Assembly: GCA_030653985.1 (NCBI GenBank)
Contig: JAURYJ010000006.1
Span: forward strand, 1 to 38,399
DNA: 38,399 nucleotides
Origin: Methylobacter sp.
GTDB taxonomy: Bacteria; Pseudomonadota; Gammaproteobacteria; Methylococcales; Methylomonadaceae
Reading direction: 5' to 3'
A program made the translations under genes and the position numbers. A model generated the notes under the pieces. The model searched no databases and had not been told where the DNA came from. It saw only the letters and a program-made list of their open reading frames with translations. Below, piece by piece: positions 8,867-17,762 of this stretch; the stretch's first letter is position 1, and each line of letters begins with the position of its first letter.

Positions 8867-9502
8867 ATGAATGAACTAACCCGACGGCAGCGAGAAATCT
8901 TTTATTTTCTGCGCGACAATTACGAAAGTTTTGCCCATTCACCGACGCTGGATCAACTCTGCGCGGCTCTGGGCATGGCCTCGCGCGGCTCTATGTACAA
9001 ACACATCATGGCGCTGATTGCGGCTGACCTGATCGAGCCTTTCGCCAGCAACAAGCAAGGCGGTATCCGTTTATCCGCCAAGGCCCAGCGGGACTATACC
9101 GCCTGTGAGCACTCATTGCCTTTTGTCGGCAAGATTGCCGCCGGCAAGCCTATAGAAGCCTTGGAAAACATCAATTACATGCCAGTGCCGGCAATGCTGA
9201 AGAGCGATAAGCCCTGTTACGTGTTGCAGGTTCAGGGCGACTCGATGGTTGAGGCTGGGATATTCGATGGCGACTGGGTAATCATTGAGCAGCGTAGTTA
9301 CGCCAATAACGGCGAGATCGTAGTGGCTTTAATTGAGAAGTCGGAAGCGACTTTAAAATATATCGAGCAGTCGCCTGGGAAAGTGCTGTTGATTCCGGCT
9401 AATGCCAATATGGCTGCTATGGTCTACTGTCCTGAGCAGGTAGAGATCCAGGGCGTGCTAGTGGGGCAAATGCGCAGTTATCGTTCGTTACTGTCTAAAT
9501 AA
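8867..9502 (+). CDS. lexA: LexA-type SOS repressor
   Basis: This 211-residue repressor has an N-terminal winged helix (MNELTRRQREIFYFL) and a C-terminal S24 peptidase. Predicted features are the scissile bond A92-G93 (KIAAGKP), Ser126 (QGDSMVEAG) and Lys164 (ATLKYI). The recognition helix region (GMASRGSMYKHIMAL) differs from classical E. coli LexA, where S-N-A-A-E-E-H is usual. This fits the non-classical operator seen just upstream. It probably represses itself and the divergent umuDC. As an accessory, island-borne LexA it may act independently of the host LexA. The start is an ATG about 64 bases after the operator. Confidence 0.88.
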   Translation: MNELTRRQREIFYFLRDNYESFAHSPTLDQLCAALGMASRGSMYKHIMALIAADLIEPFASNKQGGIRLSAKAQRDYTACEHSLPFVGKIAAGKPIEALENINYMPVPAMLKSDKPCYVLQVQGDSMVEAGIFDGDWVIIEQRSYANNGEIVVALIEKSEATLKYIEQSPGKVLLIPANANMAAMVYCPEQVEIQGVLVGQMRSYRSLLSK

Positions 9503-9634
9503 AAGGGGGACTCTGATGCAAAGAAAAATTCACATGCGCGACCAAGTGGGCGCCAATAAGATTGAAGAGTAAAGTGGACCCCGATATCCGGACAATAATT
9601 TAAGATGGTAGCCTGCGATAAAAAGGAGCAGGTT

Positions 9635-9928
9635 ATGAGTGAAAAAAAGCGTAAGATTTTTACCGGCACGCAAAAAGCCAAGGTTGCTTTGGAAGCGGTC
9701 AAAGGGACTAAAACCGTCAATGAGATCGCCCAGGAATTTGGTGTACATCCAACCCAAGTGAATCAATGGAAAAAAGAGTTGCTGGCGAATGCTGGTAGCT
9801 TGTTCGAAGGCAAGCGAGGGCCAAAACCGGTTGATGCCCAAAGTGACCCGGACCGACTTTACGCCAAGATAGGACAGTTGAATATGGAATTGGACTGGCT
9901 TAAAAAAAAGTCTGGGATCAGCCAGTAG
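9635..9928 (+). CDS. IS3-family OrfA, transposase DNA-binding subunit
   Basis: OrfA has 97 residues from ATG 9635, with AAGGAG at 9623-9628 as the ribosome binding site. It carries the IS3-type helix-turn-helix (TVNEIAQEFGVHPTQVNQWKKEL) and a C-terminal leucine-zipper-like stretch (LYAKIGQLNMELDWLKKK). The tail contains the frameshift signal A-AAA-AAG at 9904-9910, which in this family directs -1 slippage to make the OrfAB transposase. Confidence 0.93.
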   Translation: MSEKKRKIFTGTQKAKVALEAVKGTKTVNEIAQEFGVHPTQVNQWKKELLANAGSLFEGKRGPKPVDAQSDPDRLYAKIGQLNMELDWLKKKSGISQ

Positions 9929-10324
9929 AGGAACGGCAAGCCTGGATAGGCCCGGATGAAGTGCTCGCGCTATCCAGGCAATGCCAGCTGCTTGCGGTCA
10001 CCCGCTCGGTTGTCTATGCCCAGAGAAAGCGGTTACACAAAGACCTTAGCGAGCTTGATCTTTTGTTGTTGCAGCTGCTTGATGAAAAGTACACCCGGCA
10101 CCCGTTTTATGGCTCCCGGCGCATGACGAAATATCTGCACGGCTGTGGGCACGCCGTTAATCGCAAACGGGTTCGGCGCTTGATGCAAACATTGGGCTTG
10201 GCTGGCATGGCACCCGGCCCCCATACCAGCAAGCCGCACCCGCAGCACAAAATTTATCCCTACCTGCTCAGAGGTGTCGATATCAACCGGCCCAATCAGG
10301 TGTGGAGTACCGACATCACCTATA
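9904..10324 (+). CDS. IS3-family OrfB transposase, 5' exon
   Basis: After the -1 slip at 9904-9910 the frame reads KKVWDQPVEERQAWIGPDEVLALSRQ and continues through the HTH_21-like region (DEKYTRHPFYGSRRMTKYL) to VWSTDITY. The Asp of STDIT is the first residue of the DDE triad. The coding sequence is then interrupted by the intron after base 10324. If the intron is unspliced, translation stops at 10354-10356 after a short false tail, and no active transposase is made. Confidence 0.9.
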
Positions 10325-10393
10325 GTGCGCCCAACCTTTGGAGGTGTTATGGATAGACGCTAACAAAGCTTGAGCATGTTTGGAATGCATTTG

Positions 10394-10414
10394 TTTTTTT
10401 TTTTTTTTTTTTTT
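10394..10414. repeat. Run of 21 T inside the intron 5' region
   Basis: Twenty-one consecutive T bases begin 69 bases into the intron, within domain I. In the RNA this is a U-tract that would interrupt folding and could act as a pause or termination signal or mark a hypermutable spot. Its exact length may be uncertain in sequencing. Confidence 0.8.
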
Positions 10415-10996
10415 ATTCGTAGAAGCTATTAAACAAATGCCCACTTTCTGCTATGAGAGAGTGAGAGCCGAAGCGGCGGTGATCTGCTGTACACTAGCAG
10501 AGTGACGTAGCCCGTGGGAAACGGGGTGTGAGGCGAAACCGTTACGCCAAGATGCACCTCTAGGCTGAGTATTGGAAGGCTGAGGAACACGAACCGATTA
10601 ATCCGTATCTATGGGCTGAAATGTCGCCTCCACCTACACGGTTTAACAGGTGGAATACAGATGAAGAATTGAGGTAGCTTATTTCTTCACTTTCTATTGT
10701 ATATGTAGGGCAATAGAAATGGGCTTTGAAAAGAGCGTAGTTAAATCAAAGCATCTGTATCAACTTGCAGAAAGCAAGGCTAAAGACTGCGATCGGCAGC
10801 CTACCCAATACGCTTGAGTCCAGCATGTGGACTGGGGAAGGTCTATTTAGATGCTAAGGGAGTGTGACCCCGATGATAAATAGATTGGCGGAGTTTTCGT
10901 AGTAGTCTGAGATGGGGAAAACCCATTACAGGGCGAAGGGAAACAGTTTAAGAAATTTGCTTGGTAAATTATCTGACTTTAGAGAGGTGAAGACCT

Positions 10997-12523
10997 TTGA
11001 TAATCAGTGAAATGCAAAACAAAATTGCAACGTGGGCTGAAGCGGATGGTCAGCGTAAATTTGATCGTTTGTTACGACTCATTACTAATCGGTCTTGGTT
11101 GCTTGAAGCAGCTCGCATTACACTTGCATCTAGCGGTGCTAAAACAGCGGGAATTGATGGAATCAACAAAGCCATGCTGGAAGGTCACCTTGATCAACAC
11201 TTGGAGCAGATTCGGCTACAAATGTTATCTGGAGAATATAGACCTTCACCAGCAAGACGTGTTTATATTCCTAAAGCGAATGGTAAACAAAGACCGTTAG
11301 GTATTCCGACATTAACTGACCGAATTGTGCAGCGAGCGATGCTGATGGTTATGGAGCCTATATGGGAAAGTGATTTTCATCGCTCCTCCTATGGATTCAG
11401 GCCGGAACGCAGCGTTCATCATGCGATTAGGACAGTGAAATTTCAGTTACAAGATAGTAATTACACAGCAGGTCGCTGGGTCATCGAAGGTGATCTAGCA
11501 AGCTACTTTGATACAGTGCATCACAAACTGTTACTGAAATATGTACGGAAAAGAATCTGCGATCAACGATTCCTAGCTCTGCTTTGGCAGTTCATTAAAG
11601 CTGGCCATGTTGATCAAGGTCTCTTTTGCGCTTCAAGTGAAGGGGTTCCGCAAGGGGGTGTGATATCGCCGTTGCTATCCAATATTATGCTCAACGAGTT
11701 TGATCAATGGTTGGATGCAAAATACCTAAACAATAAAGTGCGAAAAGATCGATGGTCTTGGAATCACAGTATTGATAGTAAACGACCTATTGCGATGCTA
11801 GAAAACAGGCAATGGCGTCCCGCCATTAGTTATTGTCGCTACGCAGATGACTTTGTTGTTATTGTTAAAGGCACAAAAGCCCAAGCGGAAGCCATGCGTG
11901 AAGAATGCCGAAGCTTCTTAGAAGATGAGCTAAAATTAACACTCAATATGGACAAAACCCATGTGACACATGTTGACGACGGCTTTGTTTTTCTAGGACA
12001 TAGGATTATTCGTAAACGTGGAAGTCTTGGTAATAAGCGGATAGTAACAACAATACCTAAGGACAAATTCAAACACTTCGCTGCAAAGTTAGTGAATGAA
12101 TTATCCAGTAACTATAGTGAAAATAAAATAGATCTCATTGTTCGTCTAAACCGGAAATTATCGGGATGGGCAAATTTCTATCAATTTACTGACTATACAG
12201 CGGTCATGTTTGGAAAACTAGATCAGATAATGTTCTGGAAGATTGGATATTGGCTAGCCAGAAAATTTCGCACGTCAATCAAATCATTGATAAAACAATG
12301 GTTTCGGAGGCCTGAGACAAGTAAAGCGAAAACTTGGGTCTTGTATGGTCGTAATGGTAAAGGAAATCTAGAGGGTGTTGTACTTAGGCGGCTGGTCACC
12401 AGTCGTAAAAGCCAATTCCGGTGGCGCAATCCAGAAACGAATCCGTACATAATACGTGATGAAATAAGGAATACCGTCACCTCTCGCTATAAAGAAGTTG
12501 CAATGGCTATGAGCCATTCTTAA
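10997..12523 (+). CDS. ltrA: Group II intron reverse transcriptase/maturase
   Basis: This intron-encoded protein (508 residues from TTG 10997, or 503 from ATG 11012) supports splicing and retrohoming. The reverse transcriptase domain shows KANGKQRPLGIPTL (RT2 region, about 93-106), EGDLASYFDTV (RT3, 164-174), GVPQGGVISPLLSN (RT4, 216-229) and the catalytic YADD (282-285). A maturase domain X follows (GWANFYQFTDY, about 390-400, then a basic stretch). The C-terminus lacks the Cys pairs of an HNH endonuclease, so target priming probably uses a replication-fork primer. A site GAGAGGTGAA lies seven bases before the TTG. The stop is six bases before domain V, as usual. Confidence 0.95.
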   Translation: MIISEMQNKIATWAEADGQRKFDRLLRLITNRSWLLEAARITLASSGAKTAGIDGINKAMLEGHLDQHLEQIRLQMLSGEYRPSPARRVYIPKANGKQRPLGIPTLTDRIVQRAMLMVMEPIWESDFHRSSYGFRPERSVHHAIRTVKFQLQDSNYTAGRWVIEGDLASYFDTVHHKLLLKYVRKRICDQRFLALLWQFIKAGHVDQGLFCASSEGVPQGGVISPLLSNIMLNEFDQWLDAKYLNNKVRKDRWSWNHSIDSKRPIAMLENRQWRPAISYCRYADDFVVIVKGTKAQAEAMREECRSFLEDELKLTLNMDKTHVTHVDDGFVFLGHRIIRKRGSLGNKRIVTTIPKDKFKHFAAKLVNELSSNYSENKIDLIVRLNRKLSGWANFYQFTDYTAVMFGKLDQIMFWKIGYWLARKFRTSIKSLIKQWFRRPETSKAKTWVLYGRNGKGNLEGVVLRRLVTSRKSQFRWRNPETNPYIIRDEIRNTVTSRYKEVAMAMSHS

Positions 12524-12528
12524 ATGGA

Positions 12529-12562
12529 GAGCCGTATGCGCTGAAAGGTGCACGTATGGTTC
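12529..12562 (+). ncRNA. Group II intron domain V
   Basis: This 34-nt hairpin starts GAGCCG and ends GTATGGTTC. It has the catalytic AGC triad at 12530-12532, a GAAA tetraloop and a two-part stem with an internal bulge. It is the most conserved element of group II introns and, with the YADD protein, secures the intron call. Domain VI follows to 12613. Confidence 0.93.
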
Positions 12563-12613
12563 GGGGAGGAGAAGCAGGGAAATAGTTAGACTACGTCCTG
12601 CTTCTTACTCTAC

Positions 12614-13149
12614 TTCGGTTGCCGCGCGGCTTTGTCTATCTGGTCGCGATCATCGACTGGTACAGCCGTAAAGTACTGGCATGGCGGCTGTCGAACACCA
12701 TGGATGCCAGCTTTTGTGTGGACTGTCTGGAAGCTGCCATCAAGGACTACGGAGCGCCGGAGATATTTAATACCGATCAAGGCTCACAATTTACCAGCGA
12801 AATCTTCACCGGCGTTCTGCGCAACAGCGGCATCATCATCAGCATGGATGGGCGGGGCCGCGCACTGGACAATATTTTTGTCGAACGGCTATGGCGGACG
12901 GTGAAATATGAAGAGATCTATTTGAAGAAGCATGACAACCTGCAGGACTTGCTGATGGGGCTGACAAGCTATTTCCTGTTTTACAACGAGGAAAGACAAC
13001 ATCAGTCATTGGACTACCAAACACCGAGCCAGGTGTACCAGAAAGCCAAAGGCGGTGGTGCGAAGATCGTAGATAAATTTAATAGTGCGAAGGAGACATC
13101 AACTCCCCGTGCAGAAGAATTGGGACAGCGCCATTCAGCTGTAATGTGA
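12614..13149 (+). CDS. IS3-family OrfB transposase, 3' exon
   Basis: The second exon opens in frame with IRLPRGFVYLVAIIDWYSRK and carries the other catalytic residues: Asp in FNTDQGSQF and Glu in VERLWRTVKYE. The stop is TGA 13147-13149, 42 bases before the right inverted repeat. With the first exon this gives a full rve-type DDE domain of normal length. No further mutation was seen, so the transposase should be functional if the intron splices. Confidence 0.92.
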
Positions 13150-13205
13150 ACAGGCCTCTATCTTAAACTAGCAGGATATTTGTCTGGACTTCGGGGTCCA
13201 CTTTA

Positions 13206-13394
13206 GGTATAGCGTTTATCAGGACAGTAACACTGGAAAGCATCGCCTTTCCGAGAAAAACCTTCAATACCATGATCACCAGGGGATGCCTTTATTTCTT
13301 GGTAGCTATGTTCTTCATACTTGAGCTTAAAACAAACCTGGCAAACAGCCTCCCATTTGTTGCCATCAAAGTCGCCGTATTTCGTTTTAATCAC
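13206..13394 (-). pseudogene. Restriction-endonuclease-like N-terminal fragment cut by IS3
   Basis: Sixty-odd residues remain, starting with GTG 13394 (MIKTKYGDFDGNKWEA) and ending where the IS begins. The core GDHGIEGF followed by FQCYCPDK resembles the D-x-G-I-D/E-G ... Q-x-(K/Y) pattern of PD-(D/E)xK nucleases found in defence proteins. I recall this fold start in ABC-3C and related defence loci, but the assignment is from motif only. The family continues well beyond this point elsewhere; here the rest is lost. It is on the same strand as the adjacent hsd genes. Confidence 0.5.
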
Positions 13395-13556
13395 TACAGT
13401 TATTCCCTATAAACATAGATACTTAGTCGGTTTAATCTGATGCTTTGGAATGAAGCAACGACAAAATTATTCGACCATAAATGACTGTGCAACGCATTGA
13501 AGAATGCTTGTCATCACCTTCTTTTGCCGTTCCACCCATAGTAAAACGATTAGTCA

Positions 13557-16500
13557 TCAATAATGCTCTTTAATATAACCATAAGCCTTATCAAACAATT
13601 CTTTGTCCTTACCAAGCCCGAATTGAGCTAAGGTCAACAGTAACGCTTTCTGAATCTCGCGCGGACCGCTGTTTGAATTTTGCCAGCCGTCGAAACGGGT
13701 CACTTTAACAATTTTATCGATCTGTTCGACAATATCCTGGATAACTTTTGGTGTGCTATCGGGGCGGGTTTCCAGGAAGAGCTTGGTTAGAGCCTGAATG
13801 TTATCTTCTTCGGTTACGACTTTTTCATCCAGTTTACGCTCCAGATGTACTGCCTCTTTCGCGGCATCCAATAAGCCTTTTAACCACTCTATGGCTTTAA
13901 TAACACCGGCTTCATAGTCCAGTCTCAGTTTTTCAAGACGCTCGCCCAGCGCAACAAATTTGGGGTCGCCATGACCACGCAATCGCCCCATTAAGTTGAT
14001 TTCCAGCCGTCGAGCCTGTTTCTCTTGCTCTTTTTCGGTCAGGGTAAAGATAGAATGTTCATCCATCACCAGCTCATTAATATCATCACGGATACCTTTA
14101 ATATCGGTATTTTCATGAATCATCTTAATCGTTTCAGGACCCAGTGCAGCCCATACCAACGCCCCCGTTTGCCCTACCGGACGCACTGATTCATAAATTT
14201 GGGCCAGCCATTTGTAATCGGTGCGATAAGGCGAGAGAAATTGATCTGGACTGATAGCCGTCCACAATTTGTTAAGCACTCCAAAGGTTGCAGCAAACTG
14301 GTCACGTTTTTCATTGGTAGGTAGGCATTCTTGTGCTGCTATGATGCCTTCAAAACCTGCCAAGGTACGATCTACACCTGGGAAGAAATCCAGGCATTTT
14401 TGTAATTGCAGGGGCAGTAATTCCTTAAAAGCCTCGATGCCTTCGACAACGCCATCGATTTCATCAGGGTCATACGCCAGTGCAGTTCGCAAGTTCTCAA
14501 ATACGCCGAGGTAATCAATAATCAAGCCCATATTTTTGATCGTATCATCGGTTTCATACAACCGATTGGTACGGCACATGGCTTGTAGCAAGGTGTGGTC
14601 GCGTAGTGGCTTATCAAGGTACATGCAGTAGCAGATAGGCGCATTAAAGCCGGTTAGTAATTTGGCAGTGACGATAATCAGTTGGAGTGGATACTGAGGG
14701 TCTTTATAGGATTCAACCAGGTCTTTTAGTTGTTGCTCGTCACCATCAAGGAGCTGCCAACGCTCGAAATCAGCCTCTTGAACCGGCAATTTAAGCTCTT
14801 CTTTCCACTTTAGCCAGTCTTTGTTCTGCTTGCCTTTTTTATCACCGTCAATCACCTTAATAGGTGCCTGGTCAACATTCATGACCACTTCAACTGCATC
14901 AAACCCAAGCAGCTTACCCAATAGATAATACATCTGTACACAGGCCTCGCGATCATAGACCACTACCATACCTTTCATTTTTTTCGGTTTAACGTGACTG
15001 GTAAAATGTTCGGCAATATCAGCGCTGATGGCCGCCATCCGTTTAGGTGCTTTCAACATAATAGACAGCTTACCGGCACGTTTGGACAGCGCTGCTCTTT
15101 CTTCTTCATCCAGATCGTTTTCTGTAGCGAGCCGTTCAAATTCTTCGTTAATCGCCTCACGGTCAACGCGCAGTTCTGCCAAGCGTGGCTCAAACTTCAC
15201 CGGATTAGTCGCACCGTCGCGGATGGATTGCTTATAGTTATAGCGATTCATATAGCGACCTTCATCCTCCTCGGCACCGAAGAGTTTGAAAGTGTTGCGT
15301 TCCAGGCCGGAGATTGGTGTACCGGTTAAACCGTAAAAATGAGCATTGGGCAGTGCCCAGCGCATTTTATCGCCCAGCGAACCCTCCTGGGTACGATGCG
15401 CCTCATCCACGAGAACAATAATATTGTCGCGGGAATTAAGACCCTCTTTATTGTTTTCATCGATCTCCACCTCTTTAAACTTAAAGACAGTGGTAATCAA
15501 AATACCACGACTGTCCTGTTCGATCAGTTTACCGAGATTTTTGCATGACTTTACTTTGATGAGGTTTTTAATATCCGCTCCACCAAAGGTTTCATTGATC
15601 TGGGTATCCAGATCGCGCCGGTCTACCACTACCAATACAGTGGGATTTTTAAGAGAGTTGTCGGCACGCAGCATACGTGCGGCATATAACATCAACAGTG
15701 ACTTACCTGAGCCTTGAAAATGCCAAATTAGCCCTTTACGCGGATAACCGGCTTGAACTCGATCGACAATCTGCTTGGCGGTTTCGAACTGGGGATAGCG
15801 GGGTAAAATCTTGATACGTTTGGGTGGGTTATTTTTTCCGGTTTTAACGGTAGAAAACAGGGCAAAAGAATGCAACAACTGCAACAGGGTTTGCGGATTT
15901 AACAAACCTTCAGTACTGTCCAAAACCGAGGCTAAAGTCTGGGGAATCTCGTCGCGTTGAGTGGTTTTATACCACGGGCCCCAGTCTTTGGTACGGGCAT
16001 TGATGGCACCATAAGCAAAGGTTTTACCTTCACTGGCAAAACACAATAGATTCGGTACAAAGAACGGTTCGACATTTTTCCAATAGTGTTTTTTCCCGCC
16101 GATAAAGTCTGCTGCTCCATCCTGCCAGCTAACCGATGGCCGAGTCGCGGATTTTACTTCGCCCACCACTAAAGGAATGCCGTTTACATACAGCACAATA
16201 TCAAAATACACTTCGGTGGCCGCGATGTAATGCACCTGCCTAGACACCACAAAATGGTTATTCTCGATGTTATTAAAGTCAATCAGATTGATGGTGGTAT
16301 GTTCGCCATCCTGGCCAAAGGGCAAGGTTTTTTCAGCCGACAGCCATTCGTTAAAGTTCTCGTTAGCTTTTACCAGGCCGGTATGCTTAGCCTCTAAAAT
16401 CAAACCGCGCAGTTTATAAATGACTTCATCCGCATAATCGGGATTGGCGGCAATAGCGGGATTTAACGAACACAACGCCTCTTTTAACCAGTCATCAACA

Positions 16501-16619
16501 AAGATGTCACTGACTTGTTTAGGTAAGGCTTCACCGTGACAGTATGTCCACTTTACACCGCTTAATTGTTTTAAGCGGTCGATGATGCCATTTTCGGTGA
16601 CAGTTTGTTCGTTGAACAT
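13557..16619 (-). CDS. hsdR: Type I restriction enzyme subunit R (HsdR)
   Basis: HsdR is the motor and nuclease of type I restriction complexes, acting with HsdM and HsdS on unmodified DNA. The 1020-residue length is normal. The N-terminal PD-(D/E)xK nuclease shows Asp140 and E154-V-K156 (IPLVVGEVKSA). The superfamily 2 translocase has Walker A QGSGKS (302-307), DEAH (405-408) and TGTP (432-435). Motif VI is seen near LLQAMCRTNRLY. The gene starts three bases after the hsdS stop, so the two are almost certainly cotranscribed and coupled. No frameshift is seen, so restriction should be possible. Confidence 0.96.
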   Translation of the reverse strand: MFNEQTVTENGIIDRLKQLSGVKWTYCHGEALPKQVSDIFVDDWLKEALCSLNPAIAANPDYADEVIYKLRGLILEAKHTGLVKANENFNEWLSAEKTLPFGQDGEHTTINLIDFNNIENNHFVVSRQVHYIAATEVYFDIVLYVNGIPLVVGEVKSATRPSVSWQDGAADFIGGKKHYWKNVEPFFVPNLLCFASEGKTFAYGAINARTKDWGPWYKTTQRDEIPQTLASVLDSTEGLLNPQTLLQLLHSFALFSTVKTGKNNPPKRIKILPRYPQFETAKQIVDRVQAGYPRKGLIWHFQGSGKSLLMLYAARMLRADNSLKNPTVLVVVDRRDLDTQINETFGGADIKNLIKVKSCKNLGKLIEQDSRGILITTVFKFKEVEIDENNKEGLNSRDNIIVLVDEAHRTQEGSLGDKMRWALPNAHFYGLTGTPISGLERNTFKLFGAEEDEGRYMNRYNYKQSIRDGATNPVKFEPRLAELRVDREAINEEFERLATENDLDEEERAALSKRAGKLSIMLKAPKRMAAISADIAEHFTSHVKPKKMKGMVVVYDREACVQMYYLLGKLLGFDAVEVVMNVDQAPIKVIDGDKKGKQNKDWLKWKEELKLPVQEADFERWQLLDGDEQQLKDLVESYKDPQYPLQLIIVTAKLLTGFNAPICYCMYLDKPLRDHTLLQAMCRTNRLYETDDTIKNMGLIIDYLGVFENLRTALAYDPDEIDGVVEGIEAFKELLPLQLQKCLDFFPGVDRTLAGFEGIIAAQECLPTNEKRDQFAATFGVLNKLWTAISPDQFLSPYRTDYKWLAQIYESVRPVGQTGALVWAALGPETIKMIHENTDIKGIRDDINELVMDEHSIFTLTEKEQEKQARRLEINLMGRLRGHGDPKFVALGERLEKLRLDYEAGVIKAIEWLKGLLDAAKEAVHLERKLDEKVVTEEDNIQALTKLFLETRPDSTPKVIQDIVEQIDKIVKVTRFDGWQNSNSGPREIQKALLLTLAQFGLGKDKELFDKAYGYIKEHY

Positions 16620-16622
16620 TGG

Positions 16623-17753
16623 CTATTTACCTATATCATTTAAAACGGTCATTTTCAGAATCAAAATTCTTTCTCTTTTTTTCTGCAATAAAGACAAGGT
16701 TTGAACAGAAGAGTCCAATGCTTTAGTTATGCCAAATCTCTCATCCTCTGTGTGATAAGGTATTGTCCAACCTTTCAGCTGATTACTAGCGATATTTGGA
16801 AAGGTTGATCCTGCACCCTTAGCTTCATTAAAGATTGAATCTTTTATATTGCAAAGGATATGAAAAATATAAGCCGTCTCTGCTTTTTCTGGCTTCCCAG
16901 ATATTGCAGCAAGACCTCTACCTATACAATATCTTTGATCTGCTAAATTCATTCGTCCAGTTGTACTTCCACGAACACAAAAAAGTATATCTCCCTCATT
17001 CGCCATACGTGTTTTTTCTGTTGTATATTGAGCAGGAATTGGATGTTTATAGCCAAACTCTGTAGGCCCATTAAGAAGTGGTATAGATATTTCTACCTTT
17101 TCGGTTGAACAATTAATTCCTTTAGGAGATTGCCCCATTACTATCTCAGCAACATCTCCCAAAGTACAACTATTAGTAAAGCTGTTTAATAATACTCCCC
17201 TTGCTATAGATAAAAGATTCTGTGCACTACAAATAGCTTCTTCAGCGAGAACAAGCGATTTCTCGGCAACAGAAATTACGGATAAATATCTTTGTTGTAT
17301 TTCTTTATTGGGTAAAGCAAATTTTTGTTCAGATAAAACTTTCCATTTTATTGTGGGTGATAAAGAGCCCTCAGATACAGCCACAGCGCGATTCATAAAC
17401 ACATCAGACTGCATAAAAAACGGCAAAAACTCAGGCAACACAGTTTCTGGATTTGCCTCCAATACCATCGCATGAGCCGAACAAATACAGTCCCAATCGG
17501 CTATCCCTAATTTACGTTGATAGGCTCGGCGTTTACCAAAGATAATCTGGCCTTTTTTGACTAGCAGTTTTTGTCCTGCCACATCACTGGGTATACCATG
17601 ACGATTGATTCGTAAGCTATCGGGGTCTAAATGCTCAAGTCCCACATAAATTTCTAAATCGGTTTTACTGGGTTCTACGCGTTTGGAAATATGCTTGGCC
17701 ATTTCACCAAACTTAACCATACGCCAGCCATCGGGCAATTGCTTACTACTCAT
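16623..17753 (-). CDS. hsdS: Type I restriction enzyme specificity subunit (HsdS)
   Basis: HsdS reads the bipartite DNA target and holds the HsdM subunits. The 376-residue protein has two target recognition domains: TRD1 about residues 5-160, followed by a conserved helix (QRYLSVISVAEKSLVLAEEA), and TRD2 about 195-350, with a second helix (SSVQTLSLLQKKRERILIL). The TRD2 half is clearly more AT-rich than the TRD1 half, which suggests TRD replacement by recombination. The target sequence cannot be read from the protein. It lies nine bases after the PIN gene and three before hsdR. Confidence 0.93.
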   Translation of the reverse strand: MSSKQLPDGWRMVKFGEMAKHISKRVEPSKTDLEIYVGLEHLDPDSLRINRHGIPSDVAGQKLLVKKGQIIFGKRRAYQRKLGIADWDCICSAHAMVLEANPETVLPEFLPFFMQSDVFMNRAVAVSEGSLSPTIKWKVLSEQKFALPNKEIQQRYLSVISVAEKSLVLAEEAICSAQNLLSIARGVLLNSFTNSCTLGDVAEIVMGQSPKGINCSTEKVEISIPLLNGPTEFGYKHPIPAQYTTEKTRMANEGDILFCVRGSTTGRMNLADQRYCIGRGLAAISGKPEKAETAYIFHILCNIKDSIFNEAKGAGSTFPNIASNQLKGWTIPYHTEDERFGITKALDSSVQTLSLLQKKRERILILKMTVLNDIGK

Positions 17754-17762
17754 CTAAATCCA

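Larger units (their letters stand above)
10325..12613 (+). mobile_element. Group II intron inserted in IS3 orfB
   Basis: The intron is 2289 bases. It begins with GTGCG, the group II 5' consensus, at 10325. It ends after a standard domain V (12529-12562) and a domain VI hairpin at 12613. Joining 10324 to 12614 restores the IS3 frame as TY-IRLPRGFVYL, so both boundaries are supported by the reading frame. About 670 bases of structured RNA precede the reverse transcriptase gene. The intron sits on the same strand as the transposase, so it could splice from the transposase mRNA and leave the IS functional. Confidence 0.92.
9570..13205 (+). mobile_element. IS3-family insertion sequence carrying a group II intron
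   Basis: Inverted ends are TAAAGTGGACCCCGA at 9570-9584 and its complement at 13191-13205, continuing with imperfect match (TCC, GACAA). Inside are orfA, a slippery heptamer, and orfB split by an intron at 10325-12613. Without the intron the IS would be about 1.35 kb, a normal size for IS3 members. The right end supplies the stop codon of the truncated gene at 13206-13394. No clear target duplication is seen, and the other part of the truncated gene is not found on the left, so the flanks were rearranged. Confidence 0.9.

Noticed and set aside
10357..10996. A gene in the 5' part of the intron
   Set aside because: No frame of useful length; the stretch is structured intron RNA (domains I-IV).
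3282..13205. CRISPR-like arrays
   Set aside because: The only regularly spaced repeats are the IS21 terminal motifs; their spacers are three to five bases, not unique 30-mers.
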